Made by a program: the position numbers and the translations under genes
From: Cytobacillus pseudoceanisediminis
GTDB lineage: Bacteria; Bacillota; Bacilli; Bacillales; Cytobacillaceae
Assembly (NCBI RefSeq): GCF_023516215.1
Contig: NZ_CP097349.1
Coordinates: forward strand, 930,001 to 994,000
Direction of reading: 5' to 3'
DNA length: 64,000 nt
Notes under the pieces: model-generated
What the model saw: only the letters and a program-made list of their open reading frames with translations
Databases searched by the model: none
Told to the model about the DNA's origin: nothing
In this document: positions 1 through 9,157 of the stretch, piece after piece
How positions within the stretch are numbered: position 1 is the stretch's first letter
Layout: the number at the start of each line of letters is the position of its first letter

Positions 1-1
1 A

Positions 2-529
2 CTGACCGCCCTTATCATGCAGCTGGAAATGTTTCGTCTGCAAACCTCAGAAAACGAACAGGAAAGAGTGGAATCATTAAAGGAACTGGCTAATGAAAGC
101 CTCAACGAAACACGCAGGGCCGTAAAATCTCTTAAGGCAAATGACACCGGCGGGCTTCCTGGCATCCTGCGGTTAATTCGCAGGCTCGAATTGGAAAATA
201 TGATGCACATTCATTTCTCCGTCAAATACGGTGCCTTTTCTGCCCCGTTGACTGGTGAACAATCCTTTGTGATCTACAGATCAGTCCAGGAAGCCTTAAC
301 CAATATCATGAAGCATAGTGATGCAAAAGAAGCAGAAATCACCTTCGAAGCACCAGGCGGCAGCATATTACGATTTGAAATTCGAAACCCGTTCATTGGA
401 ACGGAGGGCTATCACGAAGGATTCGGACTAAGCCAAATGAGGCAGCGTTTAGAGAAGCATAATGGTGGTTTGAAGGTGTACCAAACTGAAGGACATTTCA
501 TAGTTACCGGATTCATTAAAATAAGGTAG
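2..529 (+). CDS. lnrJ: NarL-type sensor histidine kinase, C-terminal part (LnrJ-like), cut by window edge
   Basis: The frame is open to the left edge (it reads LTALIMQLEMF before the first ATG at 17), so only the C-terminal part is present. The first ~45 residues match the end of a HisKA_3 dimerisation helix: the LTALIMQLE stretch normally follows the phospho-His. A HATPase_c domain follows, with an N-box (QEALTNIMKHS) and a G-box (GFGLSQMRQRL). This class autophosphorylates and passes the phosphate to a NarL/LuxR-type regulator, which lies downstream at 744, followed by an ABC exporter. The order kinase-regulator-ATPase-permease-permease is that of Bacillus subtilis lnrJKLMN (linearmycin and polyene sensing and resistance). 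The family call is firm. The lnr assignment rests on gene order and is inference, because the sensory membrane domain is outside the window. Confidence 0.85.
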   Translation: MTALIMQLEMFRLQTSENEQERVESLKELANESLNETRRAVKSLKANDTGGLPGILRLIRRLELENMMHIHFSVKYGAFSAPLTGEQSFVIYRSVQEALTNIMKHSDAKEAEITFEAPGGSILRFEIRNPFIGTEGYHEGFGLSQMRQRLEKHNGGLKVYQTEGHFIVTGFIKIR

Positions 530-573
530 TTCTCGTAAAGGCTTTTGAACGCTTATTTAAGTATAATCTCTGA

Positions 574-700
574 GTTGATTGAAGCGGAAGGTGCGAGACT
601 CCTGTGGGAGTAGCGAACCAGGGGAGACCCCGCAGACGCGCAGCGGCGAGGAGGCTCCCGGTAGCCCCACGGAAAGCGAGTGCCTGCAGCGGAAATCAAC
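574..700. repeat. GC-rich interspersed repeat, copy 1 (core only)
   Basis: A ~127 bp GC-rich block bounded by GTTGATT at 574 and AATCAAC at 694, i.e. short inverted ends. Inside are the hairpin ACTCCTGTGGGAGT and the block GAGACCCCGCAGACGCG, both shared with copies at 13960 and 26289. The AT-rich outer arms seen in the other copies are barely recognisable here. It sits between the sensor-kinase and response-regulator genes and ends about 30 bp before the regulator's ribosome binding site. The spurious reading frame through it (from 579) is not coding. Confidence 0.8.
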
Positions 701-743
701 GGGCAAAATTCAAAGACAATCTATGAGAATAGAGGTGATAACC

Positions 744-1376
744 ATGATTCGAATACTCCTCGCAGAAGACCAGGTAATGGTAAGACAGGGCTTAAAAATG
801 ATGATTGAAACTGAACCTAAGTTCCAAGTCACTGGTGAAACAGATAACGGCAAAGAAGCCATCGCCCTTTGTGAAAAAATGCAATTTGATATTGCCATTC
901 TTGATATCCGAATGCCTGTAATGGATGGATTGAAGGCGGCAAAGATCATCCAATCACGCTGGCCCCATACCAAAATCCTAATGCTGACTACCTTCGATGA
1001 CGATAATTATGTCATGGAGGCCCTTCGAATAGGCGTGAGCGGCTACATTCTAAAAAACGGTGACACGGATTCACTGCTCCGTTCAATCCGAAGTGCTCTA
1101 AAGGGCGGATTATCTATAGAAGAAGGGGTAGCTGCAAAGGTCGTTCCCCAGCTAATGAAACAGCAGGACACCAAGGAACCCGATCCTTCTCTAACACCCA
1201 GGGAACGGGCCATCCTAAAATGCATTGGAGAAGGGCTCAGCAATAACGAAATCGCAGAACGGCTTGCCATTTCCACAGGCACCGTAAAAAATAATACAAG
1301 CCAGATTTTGACGAAGCTGGATTTAAGAGACCGGACACAGCTCGCCATCTATGCCATCCGCCATAACCTTGTCTAA
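744..1376 (+). CDS. lnrK: NarL/FixJ-family response regulator (LnrK-like)
   Basis: 210-residue two-component regulator. The receiver domain (residues 1-120) has acidic residues E8/D9, phospho-acceptor D54 (in ILDIRMP), T82 and K104 (in GYILKN). A LuxR-type HTH follows at about 145-205 (LTPRERAILKCIGEGLSNNEIAERL). The start was set at ATG 744, preceded by AGAGGTG; the open frame runs further upstream but only through a repeat element. It should be phosphorylated by the kinase encoded just upstream and activate the ABC exporter genes from 1494, as LnrK does in B. subtilis. The repeat between kinase and regulator genes could affect coexpression. The response-regulator call is secure; the lnr name rests on gene order. 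Confidence 0.93.
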   Translation: MIRILLAEDQVMVRQGLKMMIETEPKFQVTGETDNGKEAIALCEKMQFDIAILDIRMPVMDGLKAAKIIQSRWPHTKILMLTTFDDDNYVMEALRIGVSGYILKNGDTDSLLRSIRSALKGGLSIEEGVAAKVVPQLMKQQDTKEPDPSLTPRERAILKCIGEGLSNNEIAERLAISTGTVKNNTSQILTKLDLRDRTQLAIYAIRHNLV

Positions 1377-1493
1377 TTCAGAAAAAATGATGAAAGTAAT
1401 GGTGAAATACATAACTCGTGACGGGAGACAGTAGTGATGCTGTTTCTTTTTTTATATCCTGAACGTATCAACTAAATAAAGGAGTGTGGAACC

Positions 1494-2426
1494 ATGCTCG
1501 AAACCGTAAAACTGACGAAAAGCTTTAAAGATAAAAAAGTGGTGGATGAAATTAACCTATACCTGCATACAGGCGAATCAGTCGGCCTGCTTGGGCCAAA
1601 CGGCGCAGGCAAATCAACAACGATTTCCATGATTGCATCCCTCATTAAGCCGACTTCCGGGGATGTAAAGCTTGATGGGAAAAGCACGATTCAAAACCCT
1701 TCAAATCTTCGAAAAGTACTTGGAGTAGTACCGCAGGAAATCGCTTTATACGAGGAGCTATCAGCGTATGAAAACCTGAAGTTTTTCGGGAAAGCCTATC
1801 GCGTTGAAAAAGAAACCCTGGAAGTCCGTATTCAGGAAGTCTTGGATATGGTCGGCTTAAAGGATCGCCAAAAGGAGCTGATTAAAACCTTTTCCGGCGG
1901 AATGAAACGAAGAATCAACATCGCTGCCGCGCTGCTGCATAATCCGAAAATCCTCATACTCGATGAACCGACTGTCGGCATTGACCCCCAGTCACGAAAC
2001 CATATATTAGAAACGGTTCGTGAATTAAATCAAACCCAGGGCACTACCGTCCTGTATACGAGCCATTACATGGAGGAAGTCGAGCAATTATGCAATCGGG
2101 TCTATATTATGGATCATGGAAAAGTTATCGCAACGGGCAGCAAGGAAGAATTGCTGAGTATTTTATCAAGTGAAGATACCATCGGGGTTCAGCTCAGCAA
2201 GAGAAGCGAAGCATTCACGGATAAAATTAAAACACTGCCGGATGTCCTCCAAGTTGAACAAACGAGTGAAGGGCTTCGTATTCTGGCGAAAAAGAATCAT
2301 CATCTTTTAAGCAGCCTTGTGCATGCCGCAGAAAAAGAAGGTATTCAAATTATGAACTATCAAGTAGAAATTCCAAGCCTGGAGGACGTCTTTCTGCACC
2401 TGACAGGTAAAACATTGCGGGATTAA
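1494..2426 (+). CDS. lnrL: ABC transporter ATP-binding protein (LnrL-like)
   Basis: 310-residue ABC-type ATPase of the antibiotic-efflux (DrrA/CcmA) class. Walker A is GPNGAGKST at residues 34-42, the Q-loop lies near VVPQE, the signature is FSGGMKRR, Walker B is ILILDEPTVGID, and the H-loop is in TSHYMEE. A ~90-residue C-terminal extension is typical of this class. AAAGGAGTG precedes the ATG. It would power the two ABC-2 permeases encoded immediately downstream (13 bp gap, then a 1 bp overlap). The substrate is not visible; by synteny with lnrL it would be a lytic polyene such as linearmycin. The frame is intact. Confidence 0.93.
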   Translation: MLETVKLTKSFKDKKVVDEINLYLHTGESVGLLGPNGAGKSTTISMIASLIKPTSGDVKLDGKSTIQNPSNLRKVLGVVPQEIALYEELSAYENLKFFGKAYRVEKETLEVRIQEVLDMVGLKDRQKELIKTFSGGMKRRINIAAALLHNPKILILDEPTVGIDPQSRNHILETVRELNQTQGTTVLYTSHYMEEVEQLCNRVYIMDHGKVIATGSKEELLSILSSEDTIGVQLSKRSEAFTDKIKTLPDVLQVEQTSEGLRILAKKNHHLLSSLVHAAEKEGIQIMNYQVEIPSLEDVFLHLTGKTLRD

Positions 2427-2439
2427 GGAGAGGTGAAAA

Positions 2440-3704
2440 ATGGGTGCTTTTATAAAAAAAGATCTACTGGTTTTCTGGAGAGACCGCAAAGAGATCTTAA
2501 TGGCATTATTGCTCCCCATCCTGATCATTGTGATCTTGAATTTTGCCTTTTCAGGCCTTTTTAAGGATGAAAAAGCGATGCAAATAGATATTTCAGTGGT
2601 GCAGGAGGATGATGTGAAAAAGGGGAAGGAGCAATTTGCAGCTGCTGTGGAAGCGAAGGGATTATCACCTGAAGAGAAAAGTGCAGTACTTGCAGGAGCA
2701 GATCAGCTAGATCCTGTAAAGCTTATTCATGATTTTCTGAACAGCTCTGATTTGGAGGAATGGGTGACTGTAAAGGACTTCAGTGAACAGGAAGCAGCAG
2801 AACAAGTGAAAAATGGGGAACTGGATGCGATTATTAAAATTCCAGAAGGGTTTACGTTTGAATTGTTATCCGGTGTTCTATTAGGGGAAACATCTCAAGG
2901 GTCCGTAACCATTTTAGCCGAGGAGGAATCGTCAGAGGTCAGCACCCTTCAAGAGGTCGTCCATACCTTTGTAAATACGGTAAATACGCAGTTTGCCCTT
3001 GGGAGTCAAGGAGTCCAGGCCACAGCAGAACCCATTTTGCCAAAGGGAGGCAAGGAAGTGGTTGAAGGGGATGATGGTGCGGATGCGTATACCATTTCCC
3101 AATATTTCACGATTGCAATCGGAACCCTTTTTGCCTTATTTATGGCTCAGACGGTTTCGTTAAAAACGATGACAGAAAAGCGGGAGCAGGTGTTCAATCG
3201 GATTTTATTAACGAATAGCCATCCGCTGTCCTTCTTAATTGGGAAAACGGTATCAGCTTTTATTCTCGCCATTCTGCAATTCGCGATTACCCTGACGGTT
3301 GTTCAATTGCTGTTAAATGTATTTCCGGATAAATCATTCACGTTTTGGGCGGGGTTAATGGTTGTCCTGATCGCATTTGCCTTAACAGTAGGGGGCTTTC
3401 CGCTTTATTTACGGCTCTTACACTTCATTTAAGCGACACCAACGCAGCAAGTGGTATATCTACCCTGGTCATTATGGGGTTTGGCGTTCTGGGCGGCAGC
3501 TTCTTTCCGCTGGAAGGACTTCCGGACCCGATTCAAAAAATCGGCGAATGGACACCGAATGGCCTGACACAGACAGCCCTTATTGAATGGGTTCAATACA
3601 GCCATTTCAATGACTTGCTATTCCCGATTATTTTTCTAATGGGTGTATTTATCATTTGTTTTGCCATCAGTGTGTCAATCTTTCCAAAAAGGGGGCGAAG
3701 CTGA
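2440..3704 (+). CDS. lnrM: ABC-2 permease (LnrM-like), one-base frameshift
   Basis: ABC-2 type permease: one N-terminal TM helix, a large extracytoplasmic loop (about residues 40-220), then a C-terminal membrane domain. The first frame runs 2440-3432. Homologous sequence resumes in the next frame (LSALFTALTLHLSDTNAASG) and ends at TGA 3702-3704. Restoring one G in the G5 run at 3391-3395 joins them into a ~421-residue protein, close to the usual family length. The stop overlaps the ATG of the next gene by one base. I infer a sequencing deletion rather than a dead gene, since no other damage is seen. It pairs with the gene at 3704 to form the exporter channel. Confidence 0.85.
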
Positions 3705-4807
3705 TGTATCCAGTGTTTTACGCTCAATTTCTAAAGGACAAACGAAAGCCGCTCCTAATCCTGACATTTATTGGCCTGAGCATCTTAGCTACCCTCATTT
3801 TCGGAAACTCTGCCTGGCAGACGAATACCACTGTTTCTGTGTTTGCCTCCGGGCCAAATGCCGAGGAGATTGAACAAAAATGGGTAAAGCTATTAAATAA
3901 GGATAATGAAAATACCGAATATGTTATATCGGAAGAAGGGGAAGCTCGTGAACAGGTTAGAGAGGGAAAAAGGGATGTTGCCATTCTATTAATGGAACAG
4001 GATTATCGCTTAATAACCGCATCTGATATGCCCAATATCCAGCTGATCGAGCAGGAGGTCCATAAAGTATTTATGGAGGAAGCACAGCTTCAGGCGATTG
4101 CAGGCTCTGCTGATACAGCTGAATTAAGAGAAGAAATCGATCGCTACCTGGAAAAACCGCCCCTGACCGTTAACACCCAAAGTGTGAATGGCGGAGAATT
4201 GACCAGCCATAATATGGGAACCCAGCTGCTGTTTGGCTTTACCCTGTTTATTGCCATGTTCACCATTGGATTTAAGGTTAATGGCATAAATGCGGATAAA
4301 GTCAGCGGGGTGTGGAACCGTCTGAACCTTTCGCCAGTAAGTAAAACCAATATGTATACCGGCCATTTGCTGTATAGCTTTTTCATTGGATTTTTTCAAA
4401 TGGCCGCTGTTTTTCTGATATTCGAATATGTCATGAACTATGAAATAGGGCCGCTTTCCCTTATTCTGACGATTGCCGCCGTGTTTACATTTAGCAGTGT
4501 AAGCTTGGCTATGCTGGTTGCCGGCTTGACCAAAACGCCGGAAAAGTTCAACATGGTTTATCCATCTGTTATTCCGATTATCCCGATTATCAGCGGTGTG
4601 TATGTGCCGCCGGGTGTAATGGATAATCCGGTATTCACCTTTATTGCTGACCTTTTCCCTATGGGTTATGCACTAGAAGCGATGATGGATGCTGCTCTTT
4701 TTGATGCAGGCTGGAGTGATATTCTGCTGCCGGTTTCGTTTATGCTGCTGATTGCCGTTATCTATATGGGGATTGGGATTAATTTAGGGGAACGGGGCAG
4801 GAGGTAA
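3704..4807 (+). CDS. lnrN: ABC-2 permease (LnrN-like)
   Basis: 367-residue ABC-2 permease: TM helix near residues 17-35, an extracytoplasmic region to about 190, then five to six TM helices (GFTLFIAMFTIGFKV onwards) ending in LLLIAVIYMGIGINLG. The ATG at 3704 overlaps the stop of the preceding permease (TGATG), so translational coupling is likely; GGGGGCGAAG serves as ribosome binding site. The longer open frame from 3656 runs inside lnrM and was rejected. A 42 bp stretch of its 3' end (4675-4716) recurs at 5578-5619. Function: membrane half of the predicted drug exporter. Confidence 0.9.
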   Translation: MYPVFYAQFLKDKRKPLLILTFIGLSILATLIFGNSAWQTNTTVSVFASGPNAEEIEQKWVKLLNKDNENTEYVISEEGEAREQVREGKRDVAILLMEQDYRLITASDMPNIQLIEQEVHKVFMEEAQLQAIAGSADTAELREEIDRYLEKPPLTVNTQSVNGGELTSHNMGTQLLFGFTLFIAMFTIGFKVNGINADKVSGVWNRLNLSPVSKTNMYTGHLLYSFFIGFFQMAAVFLIFEYVMNYEIGPLSLILTIAAVFTFSSVSLAMLVAGLTKTPEKFNMVYPSVIPIIPIISGVYVPPGVMDNPVFTFIADLFPMGYALEAMMDAALFDAGWSDILLPVSFMLLIAVIYMGIGINLGERGRR

Positions 4808-4864
4808 GCATGGGCTGGGTTCTTTCGCTAACCCTTTAGCTCTCTTCCCTTATGAATAGAAATA

Positions 4865-4908
4865 AAAATAGACAAATCGGGACATTATCTCGTTTTGTCT
4901 ATTTTTTG
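4865..4908 (+). terminator. Rho-independent terminator after lnr-like operon
   Basis: Inverted arms AATAGACAAA and TTTTGTCTATT flank an inner stem, CGGGA/TCTCG, and are followed by a T-run. A close copy lies at 5664-5705. The stretch 4909-5080 holds no recognisable gene; a short minus-strand frame at about 4972-5091 matches nothing I know. Confidence 0.8.
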
Positions 4909-5080
4909 AACGTTTTTTTCACAGAATTGCCAGTATTATTGACTTCTTTTTTTGGCACGAATAAAGGAGATGAAATAAATTTTCCAAGTAGTCTGCATCT
5001 TATCTTTCCCTTTGCACCAATTCATAACTTCAATGACAGAGTGGCCAGGTTTCAGGGAATCCAAGAGGATTACCGTTAAA

Positions 5081-5428
5081 TTACGACAATTTCCAAGCAG
5101 GAATTAATGAGTGGAAGTTAAAAAAGTAACTCATTATGATGTGAATGACAGAATACAAAGCTAATGTTGTTATATAGGTAAGAAACCAAATAGGCAAAGG
5201 TTTTTTCATAAAAAGATAGAGCAGAAACATCCCAACAGGAAAAGGAATTAAAACAATTAACCAGATGGGGGCACCTAATGCCTCCGTAATGGATCCTAAC
5301 GATACTACTGAAGTACCAATTATGAATGCTGCTAGAACAGAAATAGCATTCTTTGTAAGGATACTGCCGAAAAAATAAGACAATGAAGTAAGAGATACAG
5401 CTAGAATAAAACTTAAAAAATAGTTCAT
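5081..5428 (-). CDS. Small four-helix membrane protein, unknown function
   Basis: 115 residues from the ATG at 5428, which has AAAGGTGG five bases upstream; a GTG three codons earlier lies within that ribosome binding site. Four hydrophobic segments are visible: FLSFILAVSLTSLSYFF, NAISVLAAFIIGTSVVSL, IWLIVLIPFPVGMFLLYLF and WFLTYITTLALYSVIHIIM. No cysteine motif or catalytic signature is seen, and I do not recognise the family. It is a single gene on the minus strand between the lnr-like and aco operons, convergent with the former. A real gene is likely, given a good ribosome binding site and consistent membrane composition. Confidence 0.7.
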   Translation of the reverse strand: MNYFLSFILAVSLTSLSYFFGSILTKNAISVLAAFIIGTSVVSLGSITEALGAPIWLIVLIPFPVGMFLLYLFMKKPLPIWFLTYITTLALYSVIHIIMSYFFNFHSLIPAWKLS

Positions 5429-5577
5429 AGTAACCACCTTTGAATTTATTACTAAATTATACCAAAAACACCAAAGGTGAAATGTTTTATTTTAGTAAAT
5501 ATTTTAAGCAATTTCATTTATTTTTTTCTCAGCTCTATAAGCAAAAATCAACTGTTAAAGCCAAAGAGAAATTAGAA

Positions 5578-5619
5578 CTCGAAGCCATGATGGATGCTGC
5601 TCTCTTTGGTGCTGGCTGG
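5578..5619 (+). repeat. Partial duplicate of the lnrN 3' end
   Basis: Reads as LEAMMDAALFGAGW, against LEAMMDAALFDAGW in lnrN (4675-4716), with only a few base differences. Together with the copied terminator at 5664-5705 it marks a decayed duplication of the operon's tail. The surrounding frame (5440-5640) is not a credible gene. Confidence 0.75.
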
Positions 5620-5663
5620 CTTCTTCCGTCTGCAAAATAGAAATCCTTTTTAGTAGAAACATA

Positions 5664-5705
5664 AGTAGACAAATCGAGACACTGTCTCGTTTTGTCTATT
5701 TTTTT
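5664..5705 (+). terminator. Duplicated terminator-like hairpin
   Basis: TAGACAAAT-CGAGAC-ACT-GTCTCG-TTTTGTCTA followed by a T-run. The sequence is nearly identical to the terminator at 4865-4908, with a better-paired inner stem (CGAGAC/GTCTCG). It follows the duplicated lnrN fragment and would insulate the aco promoter from upstream transcription. Confidence 0.75.
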
Positions 5706-5750
5706 CGAGCAAAATTATACAAAATTGCTGAATTTAGCGGCTTACTATCT

Positions 5751-5766
5751 TGGCACGGTTCTTGCA
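5751..5766 (+). promoter_or_regulatory. Sigma-54 (SigL) -24/-12 promoter of the aco operon
   Basis: TGGCACGGTTCTTGCA matches the consensus TGGCAC-N5-TTGCA exactly, with GG and GC separated by the required ten bases. It lies 42 bp before the acoA ATG. The cognate enhancer-binding activator (AcoR-like) is encoded at 11799. SigL-plus-AcoR control of acoABCL is established in B. subtilis. Confidence 0.93.
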
Positions 5767-5807
5767 TTAATTTAGTTGAAATCTATTTTTCCAAGGAGGC
5801 TGAAAGA

Positions 5808-6803
5808 ATGAAAGCATTGGAAAGCAGTAAAGATGTAGCTTTATCAAAGGAGAAAGCCCAGTGGATGTATCAAAAAATGGTTGAGATCCGTCAGTTTGAG
5901 GATCGAGTTCATGAGCTGTTTGCAAAGGGAATCCTGCCGGGATTTGTTCATTTATACGCAGGTGAGGAAGCGGTCGCTGTTGGGGTTTGTGCGCATTTAA
6001 ATGACAAGGACAGCATAACAAGCACCCATCGCGGACATGGGCACTGCATTGCGAAAGGCTGTGATTTGGATGGGATGATGGCTGAAATTTATGGAAAAGT
6101 CACAGGGCTATGTAAAGGAAAGGGAGGTTCCATGCATATTGCCGACTTTGATAAAGGCATGCTTGGAGCCAATGGAATTGTAGGTGGAGGATTTCCGCTC
6201 GCCTGTGGTTCAGCACTAACAGCCAAGTATAAAAAGACTGATAATGTAAGCGTTTGCTTCTTTGGTGACGGTGCCCAGAACCATGGGACTTTCCACGAGG
6301 GAATTAATTTGGCTGCGATCTGGAAGCTTCCTGTTGTTTTTGTTGCTGAAAATAATGGATATGCGGAAGCGACGCCATTTTCGTATGCATCGAGCTGTAA
6401 GTCCATTGTGGACCGGGCAATTGCCTACAATATTCCTGGCATCAAGGTGGATGGGAAGGATGTTCTGGCTGTTTACCAGGCTGCTGAAGAAGCTGTTCAG
6501 CGGGCAAGACGCGGGGAAGGTCCGACACTGATTGAATGTGTGACATACCGGAATTATGGCCATTTTGAGGGAGACGCCCAAACCTACAAAGCAGATCAGG
6601 AAAAAGCAGAGCACAAGCAGGATAAAGATGCCATTCTCCTCTTTAGAAATCATTTGTTGAATGAGCAGCTGCTTGCTGAAAGTGAAGTTGAGGCAATTGA
6701 AGAATCTGTTGAGGCAGCAGTGAATCAGGCTGTAAAGTTCAGCGAAGAAAGTCCATATCCGAATGCATCCGAGCTGTTAACGGACGTATATGTCTCTTAT
6801 TAG
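5808..6803 (+). CDS. acoA: Acetoin dehydrogenase E1 component, alpha subunit
   Basis: 331 residues, the usual length for TPP-dependent E1 alpha. The thiamine-diphosphate motif GDG...NN spans about residues 153-183 (GDGAQNHGTFHEG ... AENNGY). HRGHGH and GKGGSMHIAD are typical of the AcoA/PdhA family. With AcoB it cleaves acetoin to acetaldehyde and hydroxyethyl-TPP and hands the acetyl group to the E2 lipoyl arm. The start has AAGGAGG upstream. It is the first gene of a five-gene operon (E1 alpha, E1 beta, E2, E3, butanediol dehydrogenase) under the sigma-54 promoter at 5751. A pyruvate or branched-chain substrate is the alternative, but the neighbouring AcoR-type activator and bdhA favour acetoin. 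Confidence 0.93.
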   Translation: MKALESSKDVALSKEKAQWMYQKMVEIRQFEDRVHELFAKGILPGFVHLYAGEEAVAVGVCAHLNDKDSITSTHRGHGHCIAKGCDLDGMMAEIYGKVTGLCKGKGGSMHIADFDKGMLGANGIVGGGFPLACGSALTAKYKKTDNVSVCFFGDGAQNHGTFHEGINLAAIWKLPVVFVAENNGYAEATPFSYASSCKSIVDRAIAYNIPGIKVDGKDVLAVYQAAEEAVQRARRGEGPTLIECVTYRNYGHFEGDAQTYKADQEKAEHKQDKDAILLFRNHLLNEQLLAESEVEAIEESVEAAVNQAVKFSEESPYPNASELLTDVYVSY

Positions 6804-6867
6804 TTTTAAGAGTATACAAGACAATGTTTTGACTAAAGGACACTTTAAATAAAAGGAGGAGTCTTTC

Positions 6868-7895
6868 ATGACAAGAAAGGTAAGTATGTCAGGGGCCATC
6901 AATGAGGCTATGAAACTGGCGATGCGCAAGGATGAGAATGTCATTCTAATGGGTGAGGATGTTGCCGGCGGAGCTCAGGTGGACCATTTGCAGGATGAAG
7001 ATGCATGGGGCGGTGTGCTTGGGGTCACGAAAGGTCTTGTCCAGGAGTTTGGGCGGGAGCGGATTTTAGATACACCGATTACGGAAGCGGGATATATGGG
7101 AGCAGCGATGGCTGCTGCATCTACCGGACTGCGTCCCATTGCCGAATTAATGTTTAATGATTTTATCGGCAGCTGCTTGGACGAGGTTTTAAATCAGGGG
7201 GCAAAATTCCGTTACATGTTTGGCGGAAAGGCCCAGGTTCCGGTCACGATCAGAACGATGCATGGCGCCGGATTTAGAGCCGCTGCCCAGCATTCTCAAA
7301 GTTTATATGCACTATTTACTGCAATCCCTGGTGTGAAAGTGGTCGTTCCATCAACCCCATATGAAGCAAAGGGTTTATTGCTTGCTGCAATCGAAGATAA
7401 TGACCCTGTCATCTTTTTTGAAGACAAGACCCTCTATAACATGACAGGTGATGTCCCGGAAGGCTATTATACGATTCCAATCGGCAAAGCAGATATTAAA
7501 AGGGAAGGTTCAGACGTGACGGTTGTAGCCATAGGGAAGCAGGTTCATACCGCATTGGAGGCTGCGGAACAGCTTTCTCAAAAGGAATTGAAATTGAAGT
7601 TGTCGATCCGCGGAGCCTTTCGCCATTGGATGAAGAAGCGATTCTCTCATCAGTAGAAAAGACAAATAGACTCATTGTGATTGATGAAGCGAATCCTAGG
7701 TGCAGTATAGCGACAGATATAGCCGCACTGGTGGCTGACAAAGGATTCGATTACCTTGATGCACCAATCAAACGGATCACAGCTCCTCATACTCCCGTAC
7801 CATTCTCTCCGCCGCTTGAGGATATTTATCTGCCAAAAGCAGAACGAGTGGTGAAAGTGGTATCGGAGTTATTAGGAACACCTCTTGAAGTGTAA
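6868..7895 (+). CDS. acoB: Acetoin dehydrogenase E1 component, beta subunit, one-base frameshift
   Basis: Transketolase-like E1 beta, ~342 residues when repaired. The first frame (6868-7656) covers the pyrimidine-binding domain (VILMGEDVAGGAQVDHL, DTPITEAGYMGAAMAAA). After QLSQK the C-terminal domain continues in the next frame as GIEIEVVDPRSLSPLDEEAIL through KVVSELLG. One base is missing in the run at 7580-7585 (AAAAGG, probably a third G). AAAGGAGG precedes the ATG at 6868, and the true stop is 7893-7895. It forms the alpha2beta2 E1 with AcoA. Since everything else is intact, I infer a sequencing deletion. Confidence 0.9.
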
Positions 7896-7913
7896 TGGGA
7901 AGGCGGGATAACC

Positions 7914-9142
7914 ATGTCAGTAGAAGTTGTAATGCCAAAATTGGGAATGGCCATGAAGGAAGGAACGGTATCCATATGGAACAAGCAGGTCGGGGATCGG
8001 GTTGGAAAAGGAGAACCGATTGCAAGTGTCAGCTCGGAAAAAATTGAAATTGATGTAGAATCCCCAGCAGAAGGAACATTATTGGAAATTGCCGTTCCTG
8101 AAGGGGAAGGAGTCCCGCCGGGAGCTGTTATTTGTTATATCGGCCATCCTGGTGAAAAAATTGCTCCGGTGAGTGCCTCTGTACAAACTGAGGAGACTAA
8201 AGCAGCTGCCGAATCTCCAGTAAAAGAAACACCAGAGAAGAGCAAGCAGGTGAAAACCGGTGGAGACCGCGTAAAAATCTCTCCAGTAGCCAGAAAAATG
8301 GCAGAAGCGGGCGGCATCAATATTAGTGAAATCCAGGGCACAGGACCTGGAGGAAGAATTACAAAGGAAGATGTCCAGGAAGCTTTGAAACAATCCCGTG
8401 TGCAAAAGGCAGAAGAGGAACAAATGGACAAACCCGCCTTGGAAACAGCTGAACAGGCTCAGGAAATGAAGGTTTCTGGCATTCGAAAGGTTATTGCAGG
8501 CAGAATGCATGATAGCCTGCAGCAGACCGCACAGCTGACGATGAACATGAAGGTGGATGTGACGGAATTAATCTCATTGCAGAAGCAAACAGCCGAAACG
8601 ATCCAAAACCGTTATGAGAATAAACTGACGGTGACTGACTTTATCGCTCGGGCAGTGGTGCTTTCGCTTCAGCAGCATCCGCAAATGAATAGTGCCTATA
8701 TTGATGAAACAATCCATTTATTTAAGCATGTGCATCTTGGAATGGCAGTTGCTATTGATAAGGGCTTAGTTGTTCCAGTTATTCGCCATTCTGAAAAGTG
8801 TTCGCTCATTGAATTATCAAGTAGCATTAAAACGTTGGCACAGAAGGCAAGAGTTGGGCTGCTGAGCAGCGAGGAGATGCAGGGATCTACCTTTACGATC
8901 AGTAATCTTGGCTCTTACGGTGTGGAACATTTTACCCCAATCTTAAATCCGCCGGAATCAGGGATCCTTGGAGTCGGAGCTGTCTATGATACGCCGGTTT
9001 TTAAGGGGGAAACAATAGAAAAAGAAGCATCCTGCCTCTCAGTCTGACGTTTGACCACCGTGTCCTTGATGGAGCACCGGCAGCAGCGTTTTTACAAACA
9101 GTCAAACAGTTTTTGGAAGAGCCGGTTACGATGCTTTTATAG
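7914..9142 (+). CDS. acoC: Dihydrolipoyl acetyltransferase E2 of acetoin dehydrogenase, one-base frameshift
   Basis: Repaired length ~409 residues. Domains in order: a lipoyl domain with K43 as the attachment site (SSEKIEI), an Ala/Glu/Lys-rich linker, a peripheral subunit-binding domain (VKISPVARKMAEAGGINISE), and a catalytic acyltransferase domain. The catalytic motif TFDHRVLDGAPAA lies beyond the break. The first frame stops at 9047. One A missing in the A5 run at 9019-9023 explains this, and the restored frame ends at TAG 9140-9142, 15 bp before acoL. E2 transfers the acetyl group from E1 to CoA, giving acetyl-CoA. Confidence 0.9.
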
Positions 9143-9157
9143 AAAGAAGGGAATGCT

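Noticed and set aside
579..743. N-terminal extension of the response regulator
   Set aside because: It runs through the GC-rich repeat; the receiver domain begins at ATG 744 with its own ribosome binding site.
4972..5091. Minus-strand frame reading SLKPGHSVIEVMNW and further
   Set aside because: Looks protein-like but has no start and matches nothing I recognise; could be a gene remnant, not enough to annotate.
5440..5640. 66-residue open frame ending in LEAMMDAALFGAGW
   Set aside because: The similarity is to the lnrN tail only; the rest is AT-rich and non-coding, so it is treated as a duplicated fragment.
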